This document shows, piece by piece, positions 1-5,511 of a stretch of 5,766 nt of DNA. The position numbers and the translations under genes were made by a program. This stretch comes from Pseudomonadota bacterium. Its GTDB lineage: Bacteria > Pseudomonadota > Alphaproteobacteria > Rhizobiales > Rhizobiaceae. The DNA lies in assembly GCA_023451915.1 (NCBI GenBank), contig JAEXXS010000314.1, positions 1-5,766 on the forward strand, in the 5' to 3' direction. The notes beneath the pieces are model-generated. The model was not told the DNA's origin and ran no database searches. It was given only the letters and a program-made list of their open reading frames with translations. The stretch's first letter is position 1. Each line of letters starts with the position of its first letter.

Positions 1-326
1 TGTCCAATCTGAGAGTTGGCGTATCGGGCGAAAATGGTAGGGTTCTCCACTTCGGTCCGCCCGGTTTCCAAGCGATGCGTTTCATAATTCAAGCCAACAC
101 AGAGGATTTTATCCGGATTTGGTACAACCGGTAGCCATTCCAGTTCACCGAGGGGTGTCACGCCAGCGGAAGCAACGGCCTCCGCTACGCCCGCCAGACC
201 GGCACTGATGGCAGCTTTGAGATCGGCATAGCGGCCCGACAATGCGGCTCCGACATCCCGAAAGCCGTTTTCCTCGACGACGCCCCAGGTCGTGCGCCCC
301 GCTATTCTGACGGTGGACAGTCTCAT
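1..326 (-). CDS. Fumarylacetoacetate hydrolase (FAH) family protein, N-terminal part only
   Basis: This is the first 108 codons of an FAH-family enzyme; the rest lies beyond the left edge. Two ATGs are available, at 332 and 326. I chose 326 because AAGGAG (334-339) sits 7 nt upstream of it but only 1 nt from the other. Residues 1-65 form the variable N-terminal domain. Residues 73-84 (KILCVGLNYETH) and 96-108 (PTIFARYANSQIG) are the family signature, with H84 in the position of the active-site lid histidine. The acidic metal-binding cluster expected later is not in the window. Family members hydrolyse, hydrate, isomerise or decarboxylate 2-oxo acids from ring cleavage (fumarylacetoacetase, HpcE/HpcG-like, 4-oxalocrotonate decarboxylase-like). 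It is the last gene of the run that is visible, 36 nt after the transporter gene, so it is probably co-transcribed and acts late in the pathway. The exact reaction is undetermined. Confidence 0.9.
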   Translation of the reverse strand, partial: MRLSTVRIAGRTTWGVVEENGFRDVGAALSGRYADLKAAISAGLAGVAEAVASAGVTPLGELEWLPVVPNPDKILCVGLNYETHRLETGRTEVENPTIFARYANSQIG

Positions 327-333
327 TTTCATT

Positions 334-339
334 CTCCTT
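334..339 (-). promoter_or_regulatory. Ribosome binding site that decides the FAH-family start
   Basis: AAGGAG on the minus strand lies 7 nt before the ATG at 326 and 1 nt before the ATG at 332. The first spacing is functional and the second is not, so MRLST is preferred over MKMRLST as the N-terminus. Confidence 0.7.
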
Positions 340-354
340 GAATACTTGGAAGTT

Positions 355-372
355 GCGGGCGCTTACGCCCGC
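355..372 (-). terminator. GC-rich hairpin enclosing the transporter stop codon
   Basis: A perfect 7-bp inverted repeat (355-361 with 366-372, GCGGGCG/CGCCCGC) has a 4-nt loop, TAAG on the minus strand, which contains the TAA stop of the transporter gene. No T-run follows, so it is not a standard intrinsic terminator. It could be an attenuator or a 3'-end/processing structure that lowers expression of the FAH-family gene relative to upstream genes. The structure is seen directly; the role is inferred. Confidence 0.4.
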
Positions 373-1673
373 TGGATGTTATCGGAAACGCGATGGCGTT
401 CGTTGAAACGCTGTATGGTGCGGTCGGGGAAAATCAGCGCGAAAGCTGCTATGGCTCCGATGATGAGAATTGCCGCAGTGAACATCATTGCATTGGCATA
501 ACCGACGGAAAGATGCTCTGGACCTGCCCGTTGCACGATCATCCCTGTGATTGCGTTGGAGGCGAGGGCAGAAACCGCATTCGCAGAATAGATCACCACG
601 ATCAGTTTGCCACGCTGAACGGCGGGAGCCACGGCCCCGAGCGTAATTGGACCATAGATCGTGGTCAGGCTTGGCGCAGCGAAGGCAATGGCGATCAGAG
701 CTAACTGAAGAAAACCGCTGGCGTAGACCGAGGCGATCAAGGCCAGACCACTCACAAGCAAAGCATATCCTGAAGCGCTGCCCAAAGTGGTGCGTTTGCT
801 GACGCCGCGCTGAAGCATGCGCTGTGCAACCCAGGAGCCGAGCAGCAACAATGGTGACTGGAAGATATAGACTGCGGAGATGACGCTGCCGGTTTGCACC
901 TGACTATAGCCCAAGCCTTGCTGCAGGAATGGCGGGAGCCAAGTAGCCGACATTCCTACAATCCAATAGGACATGGTCGACATGATGATGACGCCGATGA
1001 CCGTTGGGTCTAGCCAGAGTTTGCGAGCCGGGATTGGCGCTTCGGAAGGTTGGCTTGCAGCGTTCTTCTCGTTGCTTGCGGCGTAGGGTCCTTCGCCTCC
1101 GATCAACATCCAGGCCAAGATCCAGCAGATGCCGATCACGCCGCAGAACAGGAAGCCAGTCCGCCAGCCATACTGGACGATGATGTAGGTAAGGATTGGT
1201 CCCCCTGCCAGCAGACCAACGCTAATGCCCTGCAACACAACCGCGCTCGGCACGCTTCGCTTCTCCGGACTGAACCAGTTATGCGTTGCGTGCAGCGCCG
1301 TCGGCAGGCCAGGGCCTTCGCCAAGACCGAGCAGAATTCGGCAGACCACCAACACTGTTACGGAACTGGTGAAATAAATCGGAATCTGTGTCAGCGACCA
1401 GATGGCAGCGAGAATGACCAGAATCCACTTGGTGGGCACGCGACCGATGATGAACAGGCCGACCAGCACGCCTGAGATCGAGAACAGCAGGAAAAAGCTG
1501 CTGCCGATCAGGCCGAATTGTTGCGGCGTGATCTGTAACTCCTTCATCATCGGCACTGCGGACAGGCCGAAGACCAATTTGTCGAAGAAGTTTAATGTTT
1601 GAAACAGGAAGAGCATGGCGAGGACCGCGAACGGGCGCCAAGGACTGCCTTTCTGGATAGCTGAATCGGTCAT
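363..1673 (-). CDS. MFS transporter, anion:cation symporter (ACS) type, probable aromatic acid permease
   Basis: A 436-residue inner-membrane protein with the usual MFS length and twelve hydrophobic segments. The first is at about residues 15-38, the two halves are joined by a hydrophilic loop at about 192-222, and the last segment is at about 396-415. ACS-family hallmarks are the acidic residue in TM1 (F30-D31-K32), and the loop motif CRILLGLGEGPGLP at 111-124 followed by HNWFSPEKRS at 131-140. This family includes proton symporters for organic anions such as phthalate, 4-hydroxyphenylacetate and hexuronates. Next to a hydroxylase and a ring-cleavage enzyme, the likely cargo is an aromatic or related carboxylate. 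The ATG at 1673 is supported by GGAGG at 1680-1684, 6 nt upstream. The gene follows the hydroxylase gene after a 155-bp gap filled by a palindromic repeat, so it may be partly uncoupled from the upstream genes. Substrate is not identifiable from sequence alone. Confidence 0.92.
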   Translation of the reverse strand: MTDSAIQKGSPWRPFAVLAMLFLFQTLNFFDKLVFGLSAVPMMKELQITPQQFGLIGSSFFLLFSISGVLVGLFIIGRVPTKWILVILAAIWSLTQIPIYFTSSVTVLVVCRILLGLGEGPGLPTALHATHNWFSPEKRSVPSAVVLQGISVGLLAGGPILTYIIVQYGWRTGFLFCGVIGICWILAWMLIGGEGPYAASNEKNAASQPSEAPIPARKLWLDPTVIGVIIMSTMSYWIVGMSATWLPPFLQQGLGYSQVQTGSVISAVYIFQSPLLLLGSWVAQRMLQRGVSKRTTLGSASGYALLVSGLALIASVYASGFLQLALIAIAFAAPSLTTIYGPITLGAVAPAVQRGKLIVVIYSANAVSALASNAITGMIVQRAGPEHLSVGYANAMMFTAAILIIGAIAAFALIFPDRTIQRFNERHRVSDNIQRA

Positions 1674-1679
1674 GTGTTC

Positions 1680-1684
1680 CCTCC
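1680..1684 (-). promoter_or_regulatory. Ribosome binding site of the MFS transporter gene
   Basis: GGAGG within GGGAGGGA lies 6 nt before the ATG at 1673. It is a near-perfect Shine-Dalgarno sequence that fixes the transporter start. Confidence 0.75.
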
Positions 1685-1705
1685 CAAAACCGGATTAAAT
1701 GTCTC

Positions 1706-1813
1706 TTGGAGCGGTTCCGGTTAAAACGGAATCGTGGAACCGCTCTATCTCTTTGTTTTTACGCATTATCCGACGCTAAAACCGCTACGCACTTTTGCGG
1801 GAAATGCTCCAGC
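1706..1813. repeat. Palindromic intergenic repeat, Bru-RS-like (Brucella/Ochrobactrum type)
   Basis: The element fills most of the gap between the transporter and hydroxylase genes. Its left part has perfect 10-bp arms at 1709-1718 (GAGCGGTTCC) and 1736-1745 (GGAACCGCTC), with an alternative inner stem TTCCG/CGGAA at 1715-1719 and 1727-1731. The middle has the T-rich run CTTTGTTTTTACGCATTATC, and the right part holds a small stem CGCA/TGCG at 1788-1799. The ends are a near-matching inverted pair (TTGGAGC at 1706-1712, GCTCCAG at 1806-1812). From memory, this arrangement and wording match the roughly 105-bp palindromic repeats called Bru-RS in Brucella and their relatives in Ochrobactrum and other Hyphomicrobiales. 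Exact borders are uncertain by several bases. In mRNA it would fold into stable stems and could act as a 3' stabiliser or a partial transcription stop. Confidence 0.7.
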
Positions 1814-1823
1814 GGATCACGTC

Positions 1824-1841
1824 GCGTCTCAGGCGAGACGC
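1824..1841 (-). terminator. Hairpin overlapping the hydroxylase stop codon
   Basis: A perfect 7-bp inverted repeat (1824-1830 GCGTCTC, 1835-1841 GAGACGC) with a 4-nt loop. The TGA stop of the hydroxylase gene (1831-1829) begins in the loop and ends in the 3' arm. No T-run follows on the minus strand, so this is at best a weak terminator or an mRNA 3'-end structure. Together with the adjacent palindromic repeat it makes a highly structured boundary in the operon. Confidence 0.4.
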
Positions 1842-3406
1842 CGTCGCAGATCCGAAAGCTGTTCATCAAGATCGGCGAGCGACCTGACTGCTGCAAAGAC
1901 GTAGTGATCTGGCCGCACAATGACGGCTACCGCGCCATGGCGGTCGAACCAATGGGCGAGCACATGATCCTTTTCCGCAAGTAGCGCTGTCCCCTCCATA
2001 TTGTCCGAAGCAGGAACAACCGCATGTACCGCTATATCCCCAAGTCGAGAACCGAGATTGACGCTGTCGCCGGAGGCGATCTTGCGTCCGTCCAGAAAGA
2101 CCCGCCAGCCGGTCCCCGTAATCTTGTCGAGCAATCGTGTTTGCGTTGTTTCCACGATTGAAGGCTGCGGAAAAAGCAAACCCCTTGCCGGAACTCCATC
2201 GGACGCAATCAGCCCCTCTTCAATTGGCGGCACAATATCCTGGCGGGTAATTGTCAAGGGCTGGCCTCCGCCTTCAGCAAGGATGCGCGCATCGCGGGCT
2301 TCGGCCGCCTCTGGATCACGCTCGCAAATGTTCTGGCCGATCGCCTTGATCTTGCCCGTCAATGTCTGCACATGACGACGACGTTCGACCGTATAGGTAT
2401 CGAGCAGGTCGGGTGAGGATTGTCCCTTCAGAACGCGGTCGAGCTTCCAGACGAGGTTTGAGACATCCCGCAATCCCTGGCACATGCCCTGACCGATGAA
2501 CGGCGGTTGCTGATGAGCCGCATCGCCTGCAATCATGATACGACCGCGCCGCCATTCGTCGGCGACAAGTGCATGGAATCTGTATGCGGCTGCACGCCAT
2601 AGTTCTCCGTCGGCGGGCGTCACCCACGGCGCAAGAAGTTTCCAGACGTTTTCCGGTTTTTCCATCTCACGGGGATCTTCATCGGGCAGCAGCATGATCT
2701 CCCAACGGCGATGCTGCTTTGGACCCATTATGAAGCTCGTGGGTCGCGCGGGATTACAGAATTGCGCCGAGGTCGAGGGGAGTTTTGCCAGTGCGTCTTC
2801 ATGGACCTGAACGTCGACAACGAGCCAGGGTTCGTCGAATACGAGATCGTCCAGCTGCAGGCCAGCAAGCTGCCGCACCGTGCTCCATGCACCATCACAG
2901 CCGATGATGTAGCGCGCAGAGACGATGCGTATTGCGCCGGTGCTGTCCTTGAGCTTGGCCAGCACTTCCTCTCCGGTATCGATAAAGTCGATCAACTCTG
3001 TGCCGAGCTCAATCGTGACACAGTCGAAACTTTGCGCATGTTGGCGCAAAGCCGTCTCAACGGGCGGCTGGGTAAAGACCATGCTCGGCGTGTAGCCAAG
3101 CGGATAAGGCTCGGCGACCATGTCGATACGCCGGATCAACTGCCCCTTTGCGCCGAAATGTTGCGAAGCGGTGAACGGTGCAACATGCGGCAATACCTTA
3201 TCCGCCACACCCATATTATCGAAATGTCGCAGAATCTCATGGTCGATCGCGATCGCGCGCGGCTTGTCATAGATGCCGGTAAGGCGGTCGACCACAAGCG
3301 TGGAATGGCCTCTCTGGCCCAGCATGCCTGCGGCAACTGCGCCCGCCGGACCGAAGCCGACGACAAGGACATCGACGTGACTGGAGACTTCGCTTTCGTA
3401 ATGCAC
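1829..3406 (-). CDS. FAD-dependent aromatic hydroxylase, MhpA-like class A flavoprotein monooxygenase
   Basis: A 525-residue cytoplasmic flavoprotein of the PHBH/MhpA group, which uses NAD(P)H and O2 to add a hydroxyl to a phenolic ring. Counting from the GTG at 3406, the FAD dinucleotide motif GFGPAG is at 17-22 and is followed by the ribose-binding acid D40. The DG motif is at 169-178 (GCDGAWSTVR). The GD motif is at 294-301 (GDAAHQQP), continuing PFIGQGMCQGLRD with the FAD-contacting GQG. The C-terminal region from about residue 410 matches in position the thioredoxin-like domain of MhpA-type enzymes. The GTG is preferred because AGAGG lies 7 nt upstream and the protein then begins about ten residues before the first beta strand. 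A longer TTG start at 3454 would overlap the preceding gene by 11 nt and has a poor ribosome site. It sits just downstream of the ring-cleavage gene and probably makes that enzyme's diol substrate. The symbol mhpA is not given because the substrate is unknown. Confidence 0.9.
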   Translation of the reverse strand: MHYESEVSSHVDVLVVGFGPAGAVAAGMLGQRGHSTLVVDRLTGIYDKPRAIAIDHEILRHFDNMGVADKVLPHVAPFTASQHFGAKGQLIRRIDMVAEPYPLGYTPSMVFTQPPVETALRQHAQSFDCVTIELGTELIDFIDTGEEVLAKLKDSTGAIRIVSARYIIGCDGAWSTVRQLAGLQLDDLVFDEPWLVVDVQVHEDALAKLPSTSAQFCNPARPTSFIMGPKQHRRWEIMLLPDEDPREMEKPENVWKLLAPWVTPADGELWRAAAYRFHALVADEWRRGRIMIAGDAAHQQPPFIGQGMCQGLRDVSNLVWKLDRVLKGQSSPDLLDTYTVERRRHVQTLTGKIKAIGQNICERDPEAAEARDARILAEGGGQPLTITRQDIVPPIEEGLIASDGVPARGLLFPQPSIVETTQTRLLDKITGTGWRVFLDGRKIASGDSVNLGSRLGDIAVHAVVPASDNMEGTALLAEKDHVLAHWFDRHGAVAVIVRPDHYVFAAVRSLADLDEQLSDLRRRLA

Positions 3407-3413
3407 TGGTATG

Positions 3414-3418
3414 CCTCT
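3414..3418 (-). promoter_or_regulatory. Ribosome binding site supporting a GTG start for the hydroxylase
   Basis: AGAGG on the minus strand ends 7 nt before the GTG at 3406. The alternative TTG at 3454 has only a weak purine stretch about 18 nt away. This decides the shorter N-terminus and a 37-nt gap from the preceding gene. Confidence 0.6.
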
Positions 3419-3443
3419 GCAAACTTTCTGTTCGATGGGTCGT

Positions 3444-4334
3444 CTATCGGGCAAAGCCGATGGCGAGTTGCGCCTTCTTACAGGCGTCGCTCTTTGGTGG
3501 TGCGATGCCCCAATGGTCCGAGCGTCCGGGTGGCCAGGTCCATTCCGATGGTCCCTTCACGCGATAATTGTCATCGACTTGCAGGACCTCCGCCGTGTAT
3601 TCCACCACAACGCCCATCGGGTCGACGAAATAGGCAAACACGTTATGGCCCGGACCATGGCGTCCGACGCCCCACCCGATTGGATAGCCGGCATCGACCA
3701 CACGTCCAGAACCGCGCATTACTGATTCAAGATCAGGCATCAGAAAGGCGATGTGGTTCAGGCCATTTTGCGGTGCCTCGGCCAACACAACGGCGTGATG
3801 GTCGTCATTGCACCGAAGGAAGGCCATGAGCTTAGACCGGTCGGTCAGGCGAAAGCCGAGAACGTCCTGATAAAAGGTCGAAAGCGCCTCAATATCGGTG
3901 CTGTTGATGTTGACATGGGCCAGTCTTGTCGGGCGGTTGCTGGATGGAGATGCGGTCTTACGAAGGTCTCCGTGCACGAATTCCAACACTGCACCCTGTT
4001 TCTCGCGGATGACAAAGCGCCGTCCGCCCGAAGGTGCATCGGCTTCGCCTGGTTCACGCAGAACGGTACATCCTGCTGCCTTTACCTTTTGAAAAAGAAC
4101 GTCGAGGCTATCTGCGGACTGCGTGCGAAACGTAATTTTCCTCAGTTCGGCATGTTCGCCTGTCTTCAGCTCTAACACGTGGAAATCGTCGCCGCTTGCG
4201 GCGAGAAATATCTTGCCGCCAACCTCAGCGACGACATCGAGACCCCAGACACGGGTATAAAAATCGACGGCTTGGTCGATATCGGGCGTCGACAGCTCAA
4301 CGCTGCGCAGCGCCACAACAGGAAAATTGCTCAT
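3444..4334 (-). CDS. Two-domain VOC extradiol ring-cleavage dioxygenase (type I, catechol 2,3-dioxygenase-like)
   Basis: A 296-residue enzyme with two vicinal-oxygen-chelate modules, about residues 5-122 and 136-255, the normal length for type I extradiol dioxygenases. The C-terminal module keeps the full iron triad: H140 (in LAHVNIN), H194 (in NHIAFLMPD) and E245 (in VVVEYTAEV). It also has the NDDHH segment at 176-180, matching the second-sphere histidine region of BphC, and the GPGHNVFAYFVDP run at 227-239. The N-terminal module has lost the His ligands (S11 and K66 at those places), as expected for its structural role. Such enzymes open a catechol ring next to its hydroxyls with O2, giving a yellow semialdehyde. 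The ATG at 4334 is chosen because the VOC fold starts at once and AAGG lies about 9 nt upstream; an ATG at 4367 would add 11 unlikely residues. The start lies 38 nt inside the amidohydrolase gene, which suggests translational coupling. A non-aromatic VOC substrate is possible but less likely here. Confidence 0.88.
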   Translation of the reverse strand: MSNFPVVALRSVELSTPDIDQAVDFYTRVWGLDVVAEVGGKIFLAASGDDFHVLELKTGEHAELRKITFRTQSADSLDVLFQKVKAAGCTVLREPGEADAPSGGRRFVIREKQGAVLEFVHGDLRKTASPSSNRPTRLAHVNINSTDIEALSTFYQDVLGFRLTDRSKLMAFLRCNDDHHAVVLAEAPQNGLNHIAFLMPDLESVMRGSGRVVDAGYPIGWGVGRHGPGHNVFAYFVDPMGVVVEYTAEVLQVDDNYRVKGPSEWTWPPGRSDHWGIAPPKSDACKKAQLAIGFAR

Positions 4335-5388
4335 CTGTTGAGACCTTGTTGAGAGCCAAAAAATCAAGCGCGTTGCCAGAAATCAGTCGCTCGCGGAGAA
4401 AGGGATCCGTGAAGGCAGCCCGAACACTTGTGACGGGATCTGCCTCTTGAAAATTGAACGGATAGTCAGTGCCGATCATAACTTTGTCTTCGCCGAATAT
4501 CGAAACGATACGGCGCAGGGTTTCGCTATCGAAGACCAGTGAATCCACATAGAGGCGTCTTGCCAGCGCTACCGGCGGCTCGGGCATCGTTTCCTTCAGA
4601 GCGGGAAAAACCTCGTATCCCTGTTGCAATCGCGGTAGCAAAGAAGCAAAGGTGCCCCCACCGTGACTGAAGGCGATACGCAGTTTCGGAAACTTCAAAA
4701 GCAACCCACCGGTGATAGTAGAGGTGGCGGCAAGACCCACATCCGTCGGATATCCTATAACCTGTTGCAGAGATGCCGGTCCGACCATACTATCCATACC
4801 GGTCGGCCTTACCGCATGTACGAAAACTGCGGCACCCAAAGCCTCTACTTCAGCAAAGAAGGGATGCAGGCGCGGATCGCCGATTGGAATGCCATTGATA
4901 TTGCTTCCGATCTCAACGCCTGAAAAGCCGAGCTCCCGCACAAGCCGGTGGAGTTCCACAATGGCAAGATCGATATCCTGCAAGGCCACTCCACCAAATC
5001 CCGCGAAACGCCCTTCGCCTTCCGCGATCAGGGAGGCAATTGTATCATTGACATGACGGACGAGATCATGAGCCGGGCGGGCATCAAGCCAATAGCCGAA
5101 CAGCTCCGGCATAGGTGAAAGGACCTGCACTTTGATCCCGGCGCGATCCATCTCGGCCAAACGCCGCTCCGCTACCCAGCATGCATCACTAACCGTGCGA
5201 TAAGGCTTATCGTTGATGACGACGGTTGCATGACAAGCGTCGGCGCTTTGCATGCTCGGCCAGCCAGCCATCGCAACGCCGCCTGGAGGGGCCGGAAAGC
5301 GCGACGGAACGACGTGGCAATGAATATCCACACCGCAGCATGCGCATCCTGATCCAAACCTTGCCGCTGCTTTATAGGGGCCGCCCAT
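4297..5388 (-). CDS. ACMSD-like amidohydrolase, probable decarboxylase of a ring-fission product
   Basis: A 363-residue metal-dependent TIM-barrel protein of the amidohydrolase-2/ACMSD group. Metal and catalytic residues are visible: H23 and H25 (VDIHCH), H191 (VFVHAV), H242 (AFSHGGG) and D308 (IGTDYPF). Their spacing equals that recalled for Pseudomonas fluorescens ACMSD (H9, H11, H177, H228, D294), a constant shift of 14. The two substrate-carboxylate arginines of ACMSD also have counterparts: R64 (PYRTV) and R253 (SLLPR). This favours a non-oxidative decarboxylase acting on a carboxylated muconate semialdehyde, though hydrolases exist in the family. The ATG at 5388 has AGGAG 7 nt upstream. 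It is the first gene of the leftward run, 123 bp from the divergent regulator, and its 3' end overlaps the dioxygenase gene by 38 nt. Oddities are a 14-residue longer N-terminus with C15, C17 and C18, and a polar tail after about residue 346 with C356-C357. Confidence 0.88.
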   Translation of the reverse strand: MGGPYKAAARFGSGCACCGVDIHCHVVPSRFPAPPGGVAMAGWPSMQSADACHATVVINDKPYRTVSDACWVAERRLAEMDRAGIKVQVLSPMPELFGYWLDARPAHDLVRHVNDTIASLIAEGEGRFAGFGGVALQDIDLAIVELHRLVRELGFSGVEIGSNINGIPIGDPRLHPFFAEVEALGAAVFVHAVRPTGMDSMVGPASLQQVIGYPTDVGLAATSTITGGLLLKFPKLRIAFSHGGGTFASLLPRLQQGYEVFPALKETMPEPPVALARRLYVDSLVFDSETLRRIVSIFGEDKVMIGTDYPFNFQEADPVTSVRAAFTDPFLRERLISGNALDFLALNKVSTDEQFSCCGAAQR

Positions 5389-5395
5389 TCACATT

Positions 5396-5400
5396 CTCCT
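5396..5400 (-). promoter_or_regulatory. Ribosome binding site of the amidohydrolase gene
   Basis: AGGAG on the minus strand lies 7 nt before the ATG at 5388. An ATG between them (5394) is followed at once by TGA and cannot start a protein, so 5388 is the start. Confidence 0.75.
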
Positions 5401-5404
5401 CGGC

Positions 5405-5421
5405 GCACAGGTTTAATGTGC
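5405..5421. promoter_or_regulatory. Inverted repeat GCACA-N7-TGTGC, candidate operator
   Basis: Five-base perfect arms at 5405-5409 and 5417-5421 lie directly upstream of the amidohydrolase ribosome site. Short GC-containing inverted repeats of this size are typical GntR-family binding sites, and the position would let a bound regulator block leftward transcription. The arms are short and could occur by chance. Confidence 0.25.
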
Positions 5422-5441
5422 AAATTTTTAATTGCAATACA

Positions 5442-5457
5442 AAAATTTATAAATTTT
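5442..5457. promoter_or_regulatory. 16-bp perfect palindrome in the divergent spacer, candidate regulator site
   Basis: AAAATTTATAAATTTT is its own reverse complement and sits in the middle of an AT-rich spacer between divergent genes. An 8-bp palindrome ATTGCAAT (5431-5438) lies a few bases to the left. The 16-mer abuts the proposed -35 of the regulator promoter (5456-5461), so binding here could autoregulate the regulator as well as control the leftward operon. AT-only palindromes are less specific than mixed ones, so the promoter/UP-element reading is an alternative. Confidence 0.4.
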
Positions 5458-5484
5458 GCCCCGACGCAAACATGTGTATATAAA
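5456..5484 (+). promoter_or_regulatory. Candidate sigma-70 promoter of the GntR regulator gene
   Basis: TTGCCC (5456-5461) and TATAAA (5479-5484) are separated by the optimal 17 bp. The TATAAA is preceded by TGTA, giving an AT-rich -10 region. Transcription would start near 5491, leaving a leader of about 20 nt with AGGAG at 5503-5507. Assigned by eye from consensus only. I could not pick an equally clear promoter for the opposite direction. Confidence 0.45.
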
Positions 5485-5511
5485 GCTGCATCTTGGCGGA
5501 GCAGGAGATTC

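Noticed and set aside
1050..1475. Plus-strand open frame antisense to the transporter
   Set aside because: Composition is polar and low in order, with no motif. The opposite strand encodes an unmistakable MFS protein through the whole interval.
1709..1745. Intrinsic terminator for the hydroxylase gene
   Set aside because: The 10-bp stem is strong, but no T-run follows on the minus strand and the stem belongs to a dispersed repeat. It is better described as part of that element.
1706..1984. Plus-strand open frame starting in the palindromic repeat
   Set aside because: It starts within the repeat and continues antisense to the hydroxylase 3' end. There is no ribosome site or family similarity.
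2711..3829. Long open frame of 372 codons on the plus strand
   Set aside because: It lies wholly antisense to the hydroxylase and dioxygenase genes, both of which have clear family motifs. The translation has no recognisable domain, and there is no good ribosome site. It is a by-product of codon bias in the real genes.
5431..5484. Clear promoter for the leftward operon
   Set aside because: TTGTAT-like and TTGCAA-like hexamers exist on the minus strand, but no partner -10 at 16-18 bp matches more than about half the consensus. A promoter must be there, but I cannot place it.
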